From a virus, in the IMG/VR virus record IMGVR_UViG_3300030419_003438, positions 1 to 28,603 of that record: DNA of 28,603 nucleotides. One strand, given 5' to 3'. Both the position numbers and the translations under genes were made by a program. Shown piece after piece: positions 27,745 through 28,603 of this stretch. The notes under the pieces are model-generated. The model made no database searches and was not told the DNA's origin. It was given only the letters and a program-made list of their open reading frames with translations. Position 1 is the first letter of the stretch. Every line of letters begins with the position of its first letter.

Positions 27745-28603
27745 ATGGGTTATTCAAGTGATAAATGGTTTAGATACCTTAAAGAAAATGTAAGATTAGA
27801 TGAGGGAGTCCGAGACATAGGACTCACCGAAATGATTGCAGACTTTATTGAGTCTGCGCTACACGATGCGCCGGAAAGCGCAAAGACGTGGATGGGGCAC
27901 AGGTGGAAGAAAACGCATCTCCACCAGTTTATGCCCCGCATACAATTGCAGCGCCTTCTCGTTGAGACGGAGGAACCGCTGCTGTCGGCTCTTAATTATT
28001 ACACAGGTGGTATGAAACGGGATGAGTTAGAGCCTCCCAAACTTGACGTTCAGTTTGAAAGCATCCTGAATGAAGGTGTAGAGTGGAGCGCCGAGAAAGC
28101 CGACCGCACCAAGCAAGTAATTAAGAACATTAGACGAACGATTAAAGATGAGGCTCTGGGCAAGTGGCCGAGAGCATTTAAGAGGGCTGCAAAAAACCTT
28201 AGCAAGCTGGGGCTCAAAAGCGACGTGGTTGAGTTTGTTCAAGAGGTACTATATAACACAGAAGATCGCGCGTGGAAAGGCTTTGAGACACGCTTCCGCG
28301 ATGTGTTCATATTCTTAAACATGCACCCAGACAACATCAGAATCCTCGATGAGTATAATCTTATGGTGGAAGCTGATAATAAAGCCGAAGCAGAACTAGC
28401 ACAAATAGACGATCCTGATCAAGTCCTCCACACGTTTGATGATGGCTCGTATTGGTACGATCTACAGAAAAGCACGTGCGACATTGAAGGCGAGCGAATG
28501 GGGCACTGCGGTGCTGCTCAAAGCGGAGGAACTCTTTACTCTCTTCGCAAGCCTGAAGGCAAGCGCGGCAAGTCTAAGTCGTATGTGACGATTGAGGCAG
28601 ACA
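27745..28603 (+). CDS. N-terminal part of a large unknown phage protein (runs off the window)
   Basis: ATG 27745, with TGAGG (27733-27737) upstream, opens a frame that is still open at the right edge, so at least 286 residues are visible. The N-terminal 190 residues are charged and helical. Near residues 235-275 a segment with SYWYDLQKSTCDIEGER, then MGHCG and a TLYSLR strand, recalls the Met-Gly-His-Cys block of PcfJ-like proteins, but only weakly. The His-Cys motif may be catalytic or metal-binding. Function is unknown. Being behind its own -10-like site suggests separate regulation. Confidence 0.7.
   Translation, partial: MGYSSDKWFRYLKENVRLDEGVRDIGLTEMIADFIESALHDAPESAKTWMGHRWKKTHLHQFMPRIQLQRLLVETEEPLLSALNYYTGGMKRDELEPPKLDVQFESILNEGVEWSAEKADRTKQVIKNIRRTIKDEALGKWPRAFKRAAKNLSKLGLKSDVVEFVQEVLYNTEDRAWKGFETRFRDVFIFLNMHPDNIRILDEYNLMVEADNKAEAELAQIDDPDQVLHTFDDGSYWYDLQKSTCDIEGERMGHCGAAQSGGTLYSLRKPEGKRGKSKSYVTIEAD

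Noticed and set aside
1-28603. tRNA genes, insertion sequences or integration sites
   Set aside because: All gaps between genes are under about 80 bases, and I found no cloverleaf, transposase, integrase or terminal repeats.

Overview
This window looks like a stretch of a large tailed-bacteriophage genome (Caudoviricetes). Every supported gene is on the + strand. Genes are packed end to end, with ATGA or TAATG stop/start overlaps and no gap longer than about 80 bases. The recognisable products are phage replication, recombination, nucleotide-pool, lysis and DNA-modification proteins, mixed with many small proteins of unknown function. I see no tRNA, rRNA, insertion sequence or CRISPR array. 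The promoters fit sigma-70 consensus (TTGACA, 16-18 bp, TATAAT), so early and middle genes are probably read by a bacterial host polymerase. The UvsX-type recombinase, gp41-type helicase, UvdE-like nuclease, class II ribonucleotide reductase and phage chaperonin suggest a big, perhaps aquatic, T4-like or unclassified myovirus. That taxonomic placement is inference.

Layout. 1-1893: the end of an unidentified protein, a 32-residue lipoprotein between two similar hairpins, the UvsX/RecA recombinase and a histidine-rich exported protein. 1904-4273: a promoter buried in a long inverted repeat drives a deaminase, a UvdE-type UV endonuclease and a 5'-3' exonuclease. 4257-8219: tandem promoters lead into the replicative helicase, an adenosylcobalamin-dependent ribonucleotide reductase, a zinc-ribbon-like protein and a GroES-like co-chaperonin. 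8225-10889: an endolysin and two unknown proteins, one resembling a nucleotidyltransferase. 10845-14945: a promoter, a DnaE-type DNA polymerase III alpha subunit and a first ClpP-like protease. 14949-20361: a long operon with dUTPase, a candidate restriction endonuclease beside a beta-class methyltransferase, a second (Dam-like) methyltransferase, a thioredoxin-like protein, an IMPDH/GMPR enzyme and a sigma region 4-like protein. 20427-23786: an acidic repeat protein, then (behind an overlapping promoter and terminator) a membrane protein, a second ClpP-like protein and a 548-residue unknown. 23791-27705: a consensus promoter, GroEL, small unknowns, a protein that looks like an inactivated D12-class (Dam-type) methyltransferase, a membrane protein and a cupin. 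27745-28603: the start of a large protein that runs off the window.

How the genes work together. Helicase, polymerase, 5'-3' exonuclease and recombinase form most of a replisome and its recombination partner. The reductase, deaminase, dUTPase, IMPDH/GMPR and thioredoxin would supply and clean the nucleotide pool. The methyltransferases and nuclease suggest DNA modification or attack on unmodified DNA. GroEL with a GroES-like partner gives the phage its own folding machine, although the two genes lie about 16 kb apart. The most unusual items are the split GroEL/GroES pair, the restriction-modification-like pair, the degenerate D12 protein, two diverged ClpP-like proteases, the sigma region 4 protein, and two places where a promoter is overlaid on a terminator-like hairpin.
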